From: Clostridia bacterium
GTDB taxonomy: Bacteria; Bacillota_A; Clostridia; Christensenellales; Aristaeellaceae
Direction of reading: 5' to 3'
Assembly (NCBI GenBank): GCA_025997215.1
Contig: BNUH01000038.1
Coordinates: 1 to 26,562 of the forward strand
DNA: 26,562 nucleotides
Position 1 is the first letter of the stretch; each line of letters opens with the position of its first letter. Position numbers and translations under genes: made by a program. Positions 16,748-23,249 of this stretch are shown here, piece by piece. Below the pieces are notes generated by a model. That model searched no databases. It saw only the letters and a list, made by a program, of their open reading frames with translations, and was not told where the DNA came from.

Positions 16748-17424
16748 AAAAAAAAGTCACGGTAAAACTGGTGTGCAAATTGCCAATACTCTGTATTATC
16801 AGGCGTATATGCAATCTTAAAAAAACAAGATGTATTCGATAGATAAGAGATTATTTCGTTTTTAATAATTTCGGTATCTCTACTAAATATTAAACTAACC
16901 ATCTGCAATGCGTCCGTATGATTATATGTAGCGATCAAACTCTTAATTTCATCAATTCTACCGATTATTAATGCTACAGCAGAACCTAAGTGTAATTCCA
17001 GTTCATTCCGTGTTATAAATGTTCGACCTAGCTTATATAGCGAATAAGAGAAGAACGGCAATATCATTTTCAAAATCAGCCGCTCTTTAACTAGCTCAGT
17101 TTCTTTCAGAGTCTGTCTTCTAAAGTGAATACGATAGTTTTTACGCAAAACACATTCGATAAAATTAGATATTAGAATGTTTTTTCCTTCTACCGGGTTG
17201 ATGATTGCAAAATGCGAATTAGGAAGGTTTTGTAGTAGTTCACCGCATGTCTGACAGTAAACCGTCAGTAACATTGGGTTTGCTAATAAAGTTAGCAGCT
17301 TTTCGTTAGTATCTAATTCGCTTTTCATTGAATTGTCATGATATACATTTGTAAATTCATTAATGTATTTCTTTACTTGCAAATCAACGTCTAATGATTG
17401 GGTAACTAGATGAGGTATTACATA
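16732..17424 (-). CDS. C-terminal helical part of the NACHT domain (after in-frame TGA)
   Basis: In the same frame as the trypsin-NACHT gene, right after its TGA at 17427-17425, the reading continues open to 16732: YVIPHLVTQSLDVDLQVKKY, then LLTLLANPMLLTVYCQT and, at the end, FAHQFYRDFF. These match the usual order after a NACHT sensor motif: a Y-I helix, the NP-x-LL helix bundle and the F-x-H-x-x-x-x-x-F/Y-F arm that closes the STAND module. A TTG at 17382 could serve as a start, but no convincing ribosome binding site is visible. Best read as part of one protein, with the TGA as a nonsense mutation, a recoded codon or an error. Confidence 0.75.
   Translation of the reverse strand, partial: YVIPHLVTQSLDVDLQVKKYINEFTNVYHDNSMKSELDTNEKLLTLLANPMLLTVYCQTCGELLQNLPNSHFAIINPVEGKNILISNFIECVLRKNYRIHFRRQTLKETELVKERLILKMILPFFSYSLYKLGRTFITRNELELHLGSAVALIIGRIDEIKSLIATYNHTDALQMVSLIFSRDTEIIKNEIISYLSNTSCFFKIAYTPDNTEYWQFAHQFYRDFFLLFIY
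16747..16756 (-). other. eight-T run with slippery heptamer T TTT TTG
   Basis: On the minus strand the NACHT frame reads GAC TTT TTT TTG. The last seven bases, T TTT TTG, fit the X XXY YYZ rule for -1 ribosomal frameshifting, and eight consecutive T residues also favour transcriptional slippage or a sequencing miscount. A gain of one T, or a -1 slip, joins the NACHT frame to the WD40 frame exactly. Confidence 0.6.
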
Positions 17425-18594
17425 TCACAGGTCGTCACTACTCAATACATGTCGAGTTGTAACTAAAATATATGTATTAAGAAGACACTGGATTATATAT
17501 CGTAGCTCACTATTCACGTTATCTGTATGGTCATTTTGGATTTCGTCATAACCATCAAGAATCAAAATAAAATGACGATTACTTGTAGATGAATCTTTTT
17601 TCATCAGTGAGGTATTATCAAGCATATAAATCTTCGCTATTTGTGATGTTATATATTCATCGGCTACCCGCTTCTCTTGCATATTAATATTGCTTAAGCA
17701 TAAATACAATGGCACAGGTGCATTTATTTCATCCGCATCAGATAACCTATTCCATAATTCAATTGCAAAAGACGATTTACCACTTCCGCTGTCACCAATA
17801 ATCTGAACATGCGGAACTGATTGCTTGTATAACCATGCCGTTATATTATCTATTGTTAGAAGTTCATTATCTACTGATCTTAGTGTTGGCAGAATTAATC
17901 TGTTTACACAATCGCTTTCATATAGCTTAATGGAGTTTATATATGAGTTGTAAATACTTTTTGTTCGGTCCCTCAATTCGTGATCATAGTAAGAGATGTA
18001 TTCAACGAATGTATTATTAGGGACGAGTGAAAGTAGTACAGTAGCAGGTATGGCGTATGCTTCGTTAATACGACGATTGTTTTCAGTTTCTTTTGAAAAT
18101 TTGACAATAACACCAATTAAGGCGTGGCTTGCTTTTATGAATAACGGTCCGCCGCTGTGTCCTTCCGATATTGAGTTTGCTCGATCCAATGTGAGAAACT
18201 GCTTTCCATTTTTCATTGAGTTCCCAATATAACATACACTAATTGGATCGCTACTACTTCCCCTTCCTGGAAAACTATACCCATACAAATCTATGTTGAA
18301 TCCGCTACTTATAGGCATGAGCGGAGCTATCATCAACGGTAGTATCTGACAAGAACAACTGGCTGGCAGATCGAGTGCCTTTAATAAAGCAATATCGTCG
18401 TCTCTTTCGATATTTGTTAATTCTAACTTAAAACTTATTGAATCATCAAATTGCCCTTTTGTAGGCGTTTTACCCCTTACCACGTGTGCGCAGGTAACAA
18501 TGATTTCTGACGATACGAAAAATCCACTACCGAGAAAAACTTCATTGTCAAAAATACGTATCGCATAATGCTTTATGTCAAAGGCAGCGGACAT
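17425..18594 (-). CDS. trypsin-like protease fused to NACHT NTPase (N-terminal part)
   Basis: A 389-residue frame starting with a cytoplasmic trypsin-like serine protease with no signal peptide: TCAHVV gives His37, DDDIALL gives Asp67 and GHSGGP gives Ser147, so the catalytic triad is complete. The NACHT-type STAND NTPase follows: Walker A GDSGSGKS at 267-274, Walker B FILILDGYDE with Asp347 and Asp350/Glu351, and the sensor segment ILVTTR at 376-381. In STAND proteins nucleotide-driven oligomerisation couples ligand sensing to effector activation; here the protease is the likely effector. AAGGG lies 8 bases before the ATG and the Trypco1 gene ends 10 bases upstream. A TGA stops the frame right after the sensor arginine region, but the rest of NACHT continues in frame. 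Confidence 0.9.
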   Translation of the reverse strand: MSAAFDIKHYAIRIFDNEVFLGSGFFVSSEIIVTCAHVVRGKTPTKGQFDDSISFKLELTNIERDDDIALLKALDLPASCSCQILPLMIAPLMPISSGFNIDLYGYSFPGRGSSSDPISVCYIGNSMKNGKQFLTLDRANSISEGHSGGPLFIKASHALIGVIVKFSKETENNRRINEAYAIPATVLLSLVPNNTFVEYISYYDHELRDRTKSIYNSYINSIKLYESDCVNRLILPTLRSVDNELLTIDNITAWLYKQSVPHVQIIGDSGSGKSSFAIELWNRLSDADEINAPVPLYLCLSNINMQEKRVADEYITSQIAKIYMLDNTSLMKKDSSTSNRHFILILDGYDEIQNDHTDNVNSELRYIIQCLLNTYILVTTRHVLSSDDL

Positions 18595-18604
18595 AGCTCA
18601 TCCC

Positions 18605-18976
18605 TTACCCCTTCCCTTTTTCATCCTTGTTTTTCCACGACCACATCATCCGTATCTCAAACACTGCACTACCTTTTACGATACAAGGTAATGCACCTTC
18701 GAACCCCACGCCGAAAGTTACCTCAAGTTCATCAGGTTTCAACTGCATTTTTTCTCTTACAATATTTATCTCATCAGTAATCGGGACTACAGCATCAGCA
18801 AGAACATCAGCCAGATTTTTATTGGTATTCTTTACGTGTCGCTTTACTATCTTGTCAACAACACCACCAGCAAGAATTTCATCTTCATCATATGTAGAAT
18901 ACTTTTCTTCTGTGAGTTGAACATATATATTTGCACCGCTCTTGGTAACAAAAGATAATAGATCATCCTTAGCCAT
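18605..18976 (-). CDS. Trypco1 (CU044_2847 family) trypsin-co-occurring protein
   Basis: A 123-residue protein with the family's features: a beta strand near the start (IYVQL), a helical middle (VLADAVVPITDEINIVREKM) and the diagnostic C-terminal segment PDELEVTFGVGFEGALPCIV, then a strand AVFEIRMMWSW. Members of this family occur next to or fused with trypsin-like proteases in conflict systems, and are thought to be signalling or protease-partner modules. It sits 10 bases before the trypsin-NACHT gene and 13 bases after LoaP, with a strong GAGGAGG ribosome binding site. A charged tail (KNKDEKGKG) ends it. Confidence 0.85.
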   Translation of the reverse strand: MAKDDLLSFVTKSGANIYVQLTEEKYSTYDEDEILAGGVVDKIVKRHVKNTNKNLADVLADAVVPITDEINIVREKMQLKPDELEVTFGVGFEGALPCIVKGSAVFEIRMMWSWKNKDEKGKG

Positions 18977-18989
18977 TAATACTCCTCCT

Positions 18990-19571
18990 CTATGTAGTTT
19001 TTAGAACATCAAGCATTACTTCATAGTTGAGCAACGTATTGAACAACTCAATCTCAACAATCGCATATCGCTTATGAATGTTCACTCGCTTAATGTTCCC
19101 AATCTTGCCGTTGAAAAGTCCGTCAACTATCTGAACCTTGTCGCCAATGACTACAGCATCAATAGCTGGTATATTGAAGTTCTCATCAAGGAGAGCAAAC
19201 ATAACAGTCTTGTCGTGTTCCGACAGCATCACATCGTTTGTGTCTTCGCCATTAGTCAGCAATTTATATATTCCAAGATGCTGTTTAACTATTGGCTTAA
19301 CAATCCCTATGAATTCTTCTTTACTCGCGTTTGATGCAACAAAAACATACCCGCTCATCCAAGTCTTCTTTTGAATTTCAACGTTTCGTCTGCCTTTATT
19401 GAAAGCATAATCTCGCGTGGGAACAAACGGACAGTATCTATTAGGGTCGAGGTATACGCGAAGACACCTCATCACCCGTTGTTCCTCGCGAGATTGAACG
19501 AAGAGAACGAACCAGTTAGCCGAATCATTGAACCACTTTGATAACGCACGTTTTTCTTCTAGAGTCTTCAA
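18990..19571 (-). CDS. loaP: LoaP-like NusG-family processive antiterminator
   Basis: A 193-residue NusG paralogue. The NGN domain spans about 19-110 (NWFVLFVQSREEQRVM, then PFVPTRDYAF and KTWMSGYVFV) and the KOW domain about 140-193 (GDKVQIVDGLFNGKIGNIKR, then HKRYAIVEIELF). The HKR-A-VE pattern is typical of the LoaP group. LoaP stays with RNA polymerase and suppresses termination in long polysaccharide or antibiotic operons, and in characterised cases requires a small RNA hairpin in the target leader. The start is TTG at 19571 with AGGGAG upstream; no ATG fits better. Its own downstream genes are the Trypco1-protease-NACHT operon; the exopolysaccharide genes lie on the other strand. Confidence 0.88.
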   Translation of the reverse strand: MKTLEEKRALSKWFNDSANWFVLFVQSREEQRVMRCLRVYLDPNRYCPFVPTRDYAFNKGRRNVEIQKKTWMSGYVFVASNASKEEFIGIVKPIVKQHLGIYKLLTNGEDTNDVMLSEHDKTVMFALLDENFNIPAIDAVVIGDKVQIVDGLFNGKIGNIKRVNIHKRYAIVEIELFNTLLNYEVMLDVLKTT

Positions 19572-19594
19572 CTGGTTTTCTCCCTATAGACATA

Positions 19595-19630
19595 GCTTCG
19601 CCATTGACGTCATTCGCATATTTGCGAAGC
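19595..19630 (-). promoter_or_regulatory. alternative hairpins in the LoaP leader RNA
   Basis: On the minus strand TTCGCA and TGCGAA (19628-19613) form a 6-bp hairpin with a 4-nt AATA loop. GCTTCGC (19630-19624) can instead pair with GCGAAGC (19601-19595) over 7 bp. The two pairings share TTCGC and exclude each other. They lie shortly before the ribosome binding site of loaP, and a palindrome TGACGTCA sits in the loop. Could be an antiterminator target hairpin or an attenuator; structure read by eye. Confidence 0.35.
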
Positions 19631-19798
19631 GCCGAGTCGGGGATTACTTCCACGCAGTACACGACAAGAAGCAACATAGCATACCCAACCCAAGCCAACC
19701 CGCCCTGCTACGGGGATACCACTACGATAAACCGCCATCCGAAAGATCATGGAACCGTTTACGGCGCAAGGCTGAATTTAGTTCCATATGTTGGAAGT

Positions 19799-19827
19799 AT
19801 AGTACCAGATTTTCTCAATTCTGTCAA
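19799..19827 (-). promoter_or_regulatory. sigma-A promoter for the loaP-NACHT operon
   Basis: On the minus strand TTGACA (19827-19822) and TACTAT (19804-19799) are separated by exactly 17 bases. The -35 is perfect, and the -10 differs at one position from TATAAT. Start of transcription is expected near 19792, giving a leader of about 220 bases before the loaP start at 19571. Confidence 0.75.
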
Positions 19828-19829
19828 TC

Positions 19830-20134
19830 CTTGATTTCGTTCGACGGCGTTCGGTATATCAGTATTTCGCCGCCGCTTCTAATGCATGGCTACCTCAGTT
19901 GAGCGGCTGTACGTTCTTCATGTCTACCGTGGTATCAACTACAACTCCTGTGCGCCTACAACCTAGACAAGCGTTTCCATAGTTTGTATCACATAGCTGT
20001 TCTGCATTGTACGGCAAGACATAGCTTCGCCCTTTCAGCAAACGCATCGCTTTTCGATGAGCTTCCTTACAGGGTCGGTGATCCATATATCCAAACAGCC
20101 ATTGCCCATCGCGCAATCCGCCTCGGCTGGTCTG
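19830..20134. other. gene-free stretch with no recognisable product
   Basis: Between the loaP promoter and the sugar-transferase remnant I see no recognisable gene. A minus-strand frame of 84 codons (20149-19895) and its in-frame continuation past the stop (a segment GSHALEAAAKY) have protein-like composition and may be the remnant of another gene, but I cannot identify it. A 14-base repeat GACATAGCTTCGCC occurs at 20018-20031 and again at 19589-19602 in the loaP leader. The GC-richer composition contrasts with the AT-rich genes on both sides. Confidence 0.5.
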
Positions 20135-20290
20135 TCGTGTGTATGGCAAATTTCTGGGAGAAGTGAATTATCTTTCGAGCAATGGATGGAACTTGATTTG
20201 GATTATATAAAAAAACAAAATACGATTATTGACTTACGGATACTTATCAAGACTCCAATGGCAATACTACGCCCTAGAGGTGCATTTTGA
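20132..20290 (+). pseudogene. C-terminal remnant of an initiating sugar transferase (WcaJ/EpsL type)
   Basis: The last 50 or so codons are clear: GLSCVWQISGRSELSFEQW, then MELDLDYI and DLRILIKTPMAILRPRGAF, which match the conserved end of bacterial polyisoprenyl-phosphate sugar transferases that start exopolysaccharide repeat units on undecaprenyl phosphate. The N-terminal membrane segment, the catalytic D-E and the R-P-G region before it are absent; the bases upstream do not code for them in any frame. The product cannot work. It suggests the 5' part of the cluster was lost, perhaps in the rearrangement that brought loaP into divergent orientation. Confidence 0.8.
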
Positions 20291-20344
20291 TTATACTAAA
20301 TATGACATCTGCTTTTCGAATTACCAGTGTGTTGGATCAGGTTT

Positions 20345-21506
20345 ATGGAACAAATTGGCAATAAAAAAATAGTAATGCTTGGACATAAGCGAGTTCCATC
20401 TAGAGAAGGTGGGATAGAGGTTGTTGTAGGTGAATTAGCAGCTCGTCTAATCGAACGAGGATATTCTGTAACATGCCTTAATCGTGCGGGGCATCATGTC
20501 AGTGGTAAAATTTTGACAAACATATAAATAATGAGTATAATGGTATAATGTTAAAGAGCGTGTGGACTATTGACCGAGGTGGCCTTGCGGCCATAACAGC
20601 ATCCATATCAGGTGCTATATCCGCTGCGTTCGGTCAATATGATATAGTTCATTTCCATGCGTAAGGCCCTTGTGCAATGATGTGGCTACCAAAATTGTTC
20701 GGTAAACGTTGTATTGCCACAATTCATGGACTGGATCATAAACGTGCCCGCTGGAGTAAACTTGCCAGTGGGTACATTATGTTAGGCGAAAAGGTTGCAG
20801 CCAGATTGGCTGATGAAATAATTGTGTTGAATGCCACTGACCAAGAATATTTCAAAGCTAAATATAGACGACAAACTAACCTTATACCGAATGGGGTAGC
20901 AAAACCCTCTATTCTCAGAGCACAACTAATCAAAGAGAAATTCGGACTGAGTAAGGACTCCTATATATTGTTCCTCGGACGATTAGTTGAGGAAAAAGGG
21001 GTTCATCTTCTCATCAATGCATATATGAAGACGAATACAGATAAAAATCTAGTCATTGCAGGTGGATCAAGCAAATCAGATGGTTATGTCAATACCTTGA
21101 AGAAACTGGCATCATCGGACAGTCGTATAATATTTACAGATTATATCGAAGGAAACACATTAGCTGAATTATACAGTAATGCATATGTCTATGCGTTGCC
21201 ATCTGAGATAGAAGGTATGCCATTAAGTTTGCTTGAAGCTATGAGTTATGGTAATGCTGCCTGGTATCCGATATACCAGAGTGTTTGTATGTTGTCGCCG
21301 ATAAAGCCATCTCCTTCGAACATGGCAATATAAATGATTTGTCCGCCAAAATACAGTTACTTTGTGATTCGCCTGATGTTGTTGCAAACTACAAAGCAGG
21401 TGTATCAAGCTATATATGCGGCAAATTCAACTGGGATGATATAGTGAAATCAACTCTCAAACTTTATGAGAACAATATAATCCAGCATTCTGAGGTAGCT
21501 GCTTGA
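20345..21506 (+). pseudogene. broken GT4-family glycosyltransferase
   Basis: A typical GT-B exopolysaccharide glycosyltransferase starting at ATG 20345 (MEQIGNKKIVMLGHKRVPSR, then GGIEVVVGELAARL). It has three lesions. First, one base is missing near 20506-20514, so the frame ends at 20527 while the next frame carries on (FDKHINNEYNGIMLKSV). Second, TAA 20666-20668 region lies where the family reads HFHAEGPC, as if GAA had become TAA. Third, one base is missing near 21250-21255, after which SDIPECLYVVADK continues in another frame. Late motifs remain: GRLVEEKGVH and EGMPLSLLEAMSYGN, which contain the nucleotide-sugar binding region. All parts can be rejoined into about 385 residues. Its end overlaps the radical SAM start (TTGA). 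Confidence 0.8.
20513..20541 (+). promoter_or_regulatory. perfect consensus sigma-A promoter inside the GT4 pseudogene
   Basis: TTGACA (20513-20518), a 17-base spacer, and TATAAT (20536-20541) match the sigma-A consensus exactly. The site lies within the coding part of the broken glycosyltransferase and points toward the intact radical SAM and downstream genes. It may be chance in AT-rich coding DNA, or a usable internal promoter. Confidence 0.45.
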
Positions 21507-22522
21507 AAAAACTAAATGGTACCGTCATTGTCACATATCGGTGTAATGCACGTTGTAATATGTGTAATCGATATAAAGCCCCCTCAAAGCCTGAAGAGGA
21601 GATATCAATCGAAACCATACGGAAGCTGCCACAGATGTACTTTACCAATATAACGGGCGGAGAACCTTTTATACGCACTGATCTAAAGGAAGTAGTAAGA
21701 GAGCTGTATAAGAAGAGCGACCGTATCGTCATATCAACTAATGGCTATTATACAGATAGAATAATTGATCTGTGCAGAGAATTTCCACAAGTCGGTGTCC
21801 GTATATCTATAGAAGGATTAGAGGAGACAAACAACAAGATACGTGGACTTGAAGATGGATTTAACCGTGGATATAGCACATTAAAAGAGCTTAAAAGTAT
21901 GGGAATGAAGGACGTTGGCTTTGGGATGACAATCCAAGATATGAACGCCAATGACCTCGTCCCGCTATATAAATTGTCAGATGAATTAGGAATGGAATTT
22001 GCCACTGCTGCGTTACACAATAGTTTCTATTTCGTCGAAGATAAAAATAAGATTCATGATAAAGCAATGGTTACAAAGAACATTGAGAATCTTATAAATG
22101 AATTGCTAAAATCAAAAAGCCCTAAAAAGTGGTTTCGTGCATACTTTAATCATGGATTAATTAACTATATATATGGAAATAGGAGACTGTTACCTTGTAA
22201 TATGGCCTTTGATACTTTTTTCATTGATCCTTATGGCGATGTAATGCCCTGTAACGGCACAAAAAAGAAAGAGGTTATGGGAAACCTGATTAACCAGCAT
22301 TGGGAGAATATATGGACAAGCTCACAAGCAGATGATGTGAGGAAGAAAGTAAGAAAGTGTGATAGAAACTGCTGGATGATTGGTTCTGTTGCTCCTGCAA
22401 TGAATAAGTATATTTGGATACCTGGGTGCTGGGTACTTGTAAACAAGCTATTAAGAGGGAAATACAATAATACACTAAACGAGTCTGAATACACACAACA
22501 TTTCATAGAAAATGAACAATAA
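21503..22522 (+). CDS. radical SAM enzyme with SPASM-like C-terminal cysteines
   Basis: A 339-residue radical SAM enzyme. The CxxxCxxC motif that holds the 4Fe-4S cluster is at Cys14, Cys18 and Cys21 (YRCNARCNMC), followed by the GGEP motif at about 53-56. After the barrel a SPASM-like region carries more cysteines (LPCNMAF, DVMPCNG and CDRNCW), expected to hold auxiliary clusters. Such enzymes modify peptides or small molecules by radical chemistry; the substrate here is unknown. TTG at 21503 is the start, with GAGG at 21492-21495 and an overlap with the upstream stop as TTGA. Embedded between glycosyltransferase and acyltransferase genes, it may modify a sugar or an attached aminoacyl or lipid group; this is inference. 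Confidence 0.9.
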   Translation: MKKLNGTVIVTYRCNARCNMCNRYKAPSKPEEEISIETIRKLPQMYFTNITGGEPFIRTDLKEVVRELYKKSDRIVISTNGYYTDRIIDLCREFPQVGVRISIEGLEETNNKIRGLEDGFNRGYSTLKELKSMGMKDVGFGMTIQDMNANDLVPLYKLSDELGMEFATAALHNSFYFVEDKNKIHDKAMVTKNIENLINELLKSKSPKKWFRAYFNHGLINYIYGNRRLLPCNMAFDTFFIDPYGDVMPCNGTKKKEVMGNLINQHWENIWTSSQADDVRKKVRKCDRNCWMIGSVAPAMNKYIWIPGCWVLVNKLLRGKYNNTLNESEYTQHFIENEQ

Positions 22523-23237
22523 TCTGATTTCACTACTATCGCGTATTATTAGCAATATAAAAGGCCAAGAATACGCAATTGATCAGAATATACCACTTTC
22601 ACTGCTATTGCACATTTCGATTAAGAGATTATTTATGCTTATAAGAGGCTGTATTAGAAAGCCGCTATTTGGTTCAATTGTGGGTATTCCTTTTATTGGA
22701 AAAGGATGTAAATTTATTGGTTGCAAACTAATCACATGTGGGGCAGGGATGACTATCGAGGATGGTTGTTATATTAATGCAACTAGCAGACATGGCATTA
22801 AAGTGGGGAAAAACTTTTCACTCGGAAGAAATAGCATAATAGAGTGCACCGGTGTGATTCGAGAACTTGGAGAGTCATTAACTGTTTGTGACAATGTCGG
22901 CATAAGTGCAAATGCTTTTATCTCGGTACGTGCTCCAATAAGTATTGGAAACAATACTATTTGTGGCCCTGGTGTAAAGCTCTTTGCAGAAAACCATTCT
23001 TTTAACAATATCAATATTCCTATTTATCAACAACCATCAATTCGCAAAGGCGTAAACATAGGCAGTGATTGCTGGATTGGTGGGAATACCACTATTCTCG
23101 ATGGCGTAACAATTGGTGAAGGATGTGTTGTTTCTGCTGGAGCAGTTGTAAACCATGATATACCGCCTTATGCGATAGCAGTTGGCGTTCCGGCACGAGT
23201 GATCCGATATAGATTAGTTGACAAGGAAAATGTTTGA
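22512..23237 (+). CDS. hexapeptide-repeat acyltransferase (left-handed beta helix)
   Basis: A 241-residue transferase of the WbbJ/LacA type. After a helical N-terminus (about 1-50) hexapeptide repeats run from about 65 to 230 (GAGMTIEDGC, IKVGKN, ISIGNNT, VNIGSDCWIGGNTTILDGVTIGEGCVV). The segment FAENHSF contains the catalytic histidine expected in this family, and IPPYAIAVGVPARVI is the conserved end. It would O- or N-acetylate a sugar of the polysaccharide using acetyl-CoA. It overlaps the radical SAM gene by 11 bases, suggesting coupled expression. The frame is intact. Confidence 0.9.
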   Translation: MNNNLISLLSRIISNIKGQEYAIDQNIPLSLLLHISIKRLFMLIRGCIRKPLFGSIVGIPFIGKGCKFIGCKLITCGAGMTIEDGCYINATSRHGIKVGKNFSLGRNSIIECTGVIRELGESLTVCDNVGISANAFISVRAPISIGNNTICGPGVKLFAENHSFNNINIPIYQQPSIRKGVNIGSDCWIGGNTTILDGVTIGEGCVVSAGAVVNHDIPPYAIAVGVPARVIRYRLVDKENV

Positions 23238-23249
23238 GGTACTAGAACT

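Noticed and set aside
17425..17427. TGA reassigned to an amino acid in this genome
   Set aside because: TGA ends several intact genes here (for example at 2155 and 5455), and TAA and TAG interrupt other frames as well, so a code change does not explain the pattern.
19605..19612. TGACGTCA palindrome as an operator
   Set aside because: A single 8-bp palindrome is likely by chance and lies in a leader where it can also be a loop of the hairpins.
19895..20149. Minus-strand 84-codon frame as an IscB-like or transposon gene
   Set aside because: A segment HRPCKEAHRKAM looked briefly like the front of such proteins, but no RuvC, HNH or zinc motif follows and the rest does not match.
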